From Haloferax marinum (GTDB lineage Archaea; Halobacteriota; Halobacteria; Halobacteriales; Haloferacaceae): a stretch of DNA of 64,000 bases. A model generated the notes under the pieces. The model saw nothing but the letters and a program-made list of their open reading frames with translations, was not told where the DNA came from and searched no databases. Both the position numbers and the translations under genes were made by a program. The stretch lies in NCBI RefSeq assembly GCF_009674625.1, contig NZ_WKJQ01000001.1:2108001-2172000 (forward strand). The letters are read 5' to 3'. Position 1 is the first letter of the stretch; each line of letters starts with the position of its first letter. Below, one piece after another: positions 63,977-64,000 of this stretch.

Positions 63977-64000
63977 TTAGTCGACGACGGCGATGTACCG
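63977..64000 (-). CDS. C-terminal end of a gene cut by the window edge
   Basis: On the minus strand the last 24 bases read RYIAVVD and a TAA stop in an open frame. Seven codons are too few to identify the gene, and the call is tentative. Confidence 0.3.
   Translation of the reverse strand, partial: RYIAVVD

Overview
The window is a high-GC haloarchaeal chromosome segment, most likely order Haloferacales. Evidence: single-copy archaeal informational genes (aIF2 gamma, Rpo7, Spt4, S24e, Kae1-Bud32, archaeal-type SerS), very acidic predicted proteins, many twin-arginine lipoproteins, CTAG scarcity outside one cluster, and a HemQ/ABM fusion with a His-rich linker of the type known as PitA in Haloferax. 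Most genes are chromosomal housekeeping genes. They are separated by short accessory patches with lower GC, palindromes or tandem repeats.

Layout. 0-4.4 kb: a truncated M50 protease, HemQ-ABM, small membrane proteins and an aldo/keto reductase. 4.5-9.1 kb: a fructan block (a GH32 enzyme with an unusual N-terminal domain, a convergent GH68 enzyme) and a hexapeptide acyltransferase. 9.8-10.4 kb: tRNA-Gly(CCC) with partial copies of its own two ends on either side, embedded in hairpins. 10.5-16.7 kb: NadE, enoyl-CoA hydratase, tRNA-Thr(GGT), a lipoprotein, a zinc alcohol dehydrogenase and an MFS transporter, the last behind a 21-22 bp tandem array. 16.8-22.4 kb: a large Eco57I-type adenine methyltransferase/R-M protein, a SAM methyltransferase, a DUF457 membrane protein and TrkA. 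22.4-25.3 kb: a candidate structured RNA and a tungstate ABC transporter. 25.5-28.0 kb: a PIN-like gene whose 3' end is duplicated around a lower-GC cassette carrying a helix-hairpin-helix protein, then two small genes. 28.3-31.8 kb: a type I sulfatase and a BASS-family transporter. 31.86-32.1 kb: a mosaic of hairpins and direct repeats.

38.1-32.1 kb (minus strand) is a long housekeeping run: aIF2 gamma, PIN, Rpo7, Spt4, GTP-dependent dephospho-CoA kinase, S24e, Kae1-Bud32, a DUF5808-like protein and XTP pyrophosphatase. 38.3-43.7 kb: lipoprotein and membrane proteins, a probable PD-(D/E)XK protein, a PhnP-like metallo-beta-lactamase protein and an AAA ATPase with a His-rich tail. 43.9-46.5 kb: a small zinc-finger gene, four 26-bp CTAG-palindrome iterons and a NasA-type molybdenum oxidoreductase. 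46.5-64 kb: thiolase, a tungsten aldehyde:ferredoxin oxidoreductase, a Na+/H+ antiporter, acyl-CoA synthetase, an MBL hydrolase, SerS, Tsr3, DUF389, NOG1-type GTPase, a hybrid sensor kinase and a SIMPL lipoprotein.

The features most worth a second look are the CTAG iterons upstream of the zinc-finger gene, the helix-hairpin-helix cassette inside the duplicated PIN gene end, and the tRNA-Gly end duplications. A functional link that crosses the window is tungsten: the tungstate importer at 22.7-25.3 kb could supply the aldehyde:ferredoxin oxidoreductase at 48.5-50.2 kb.
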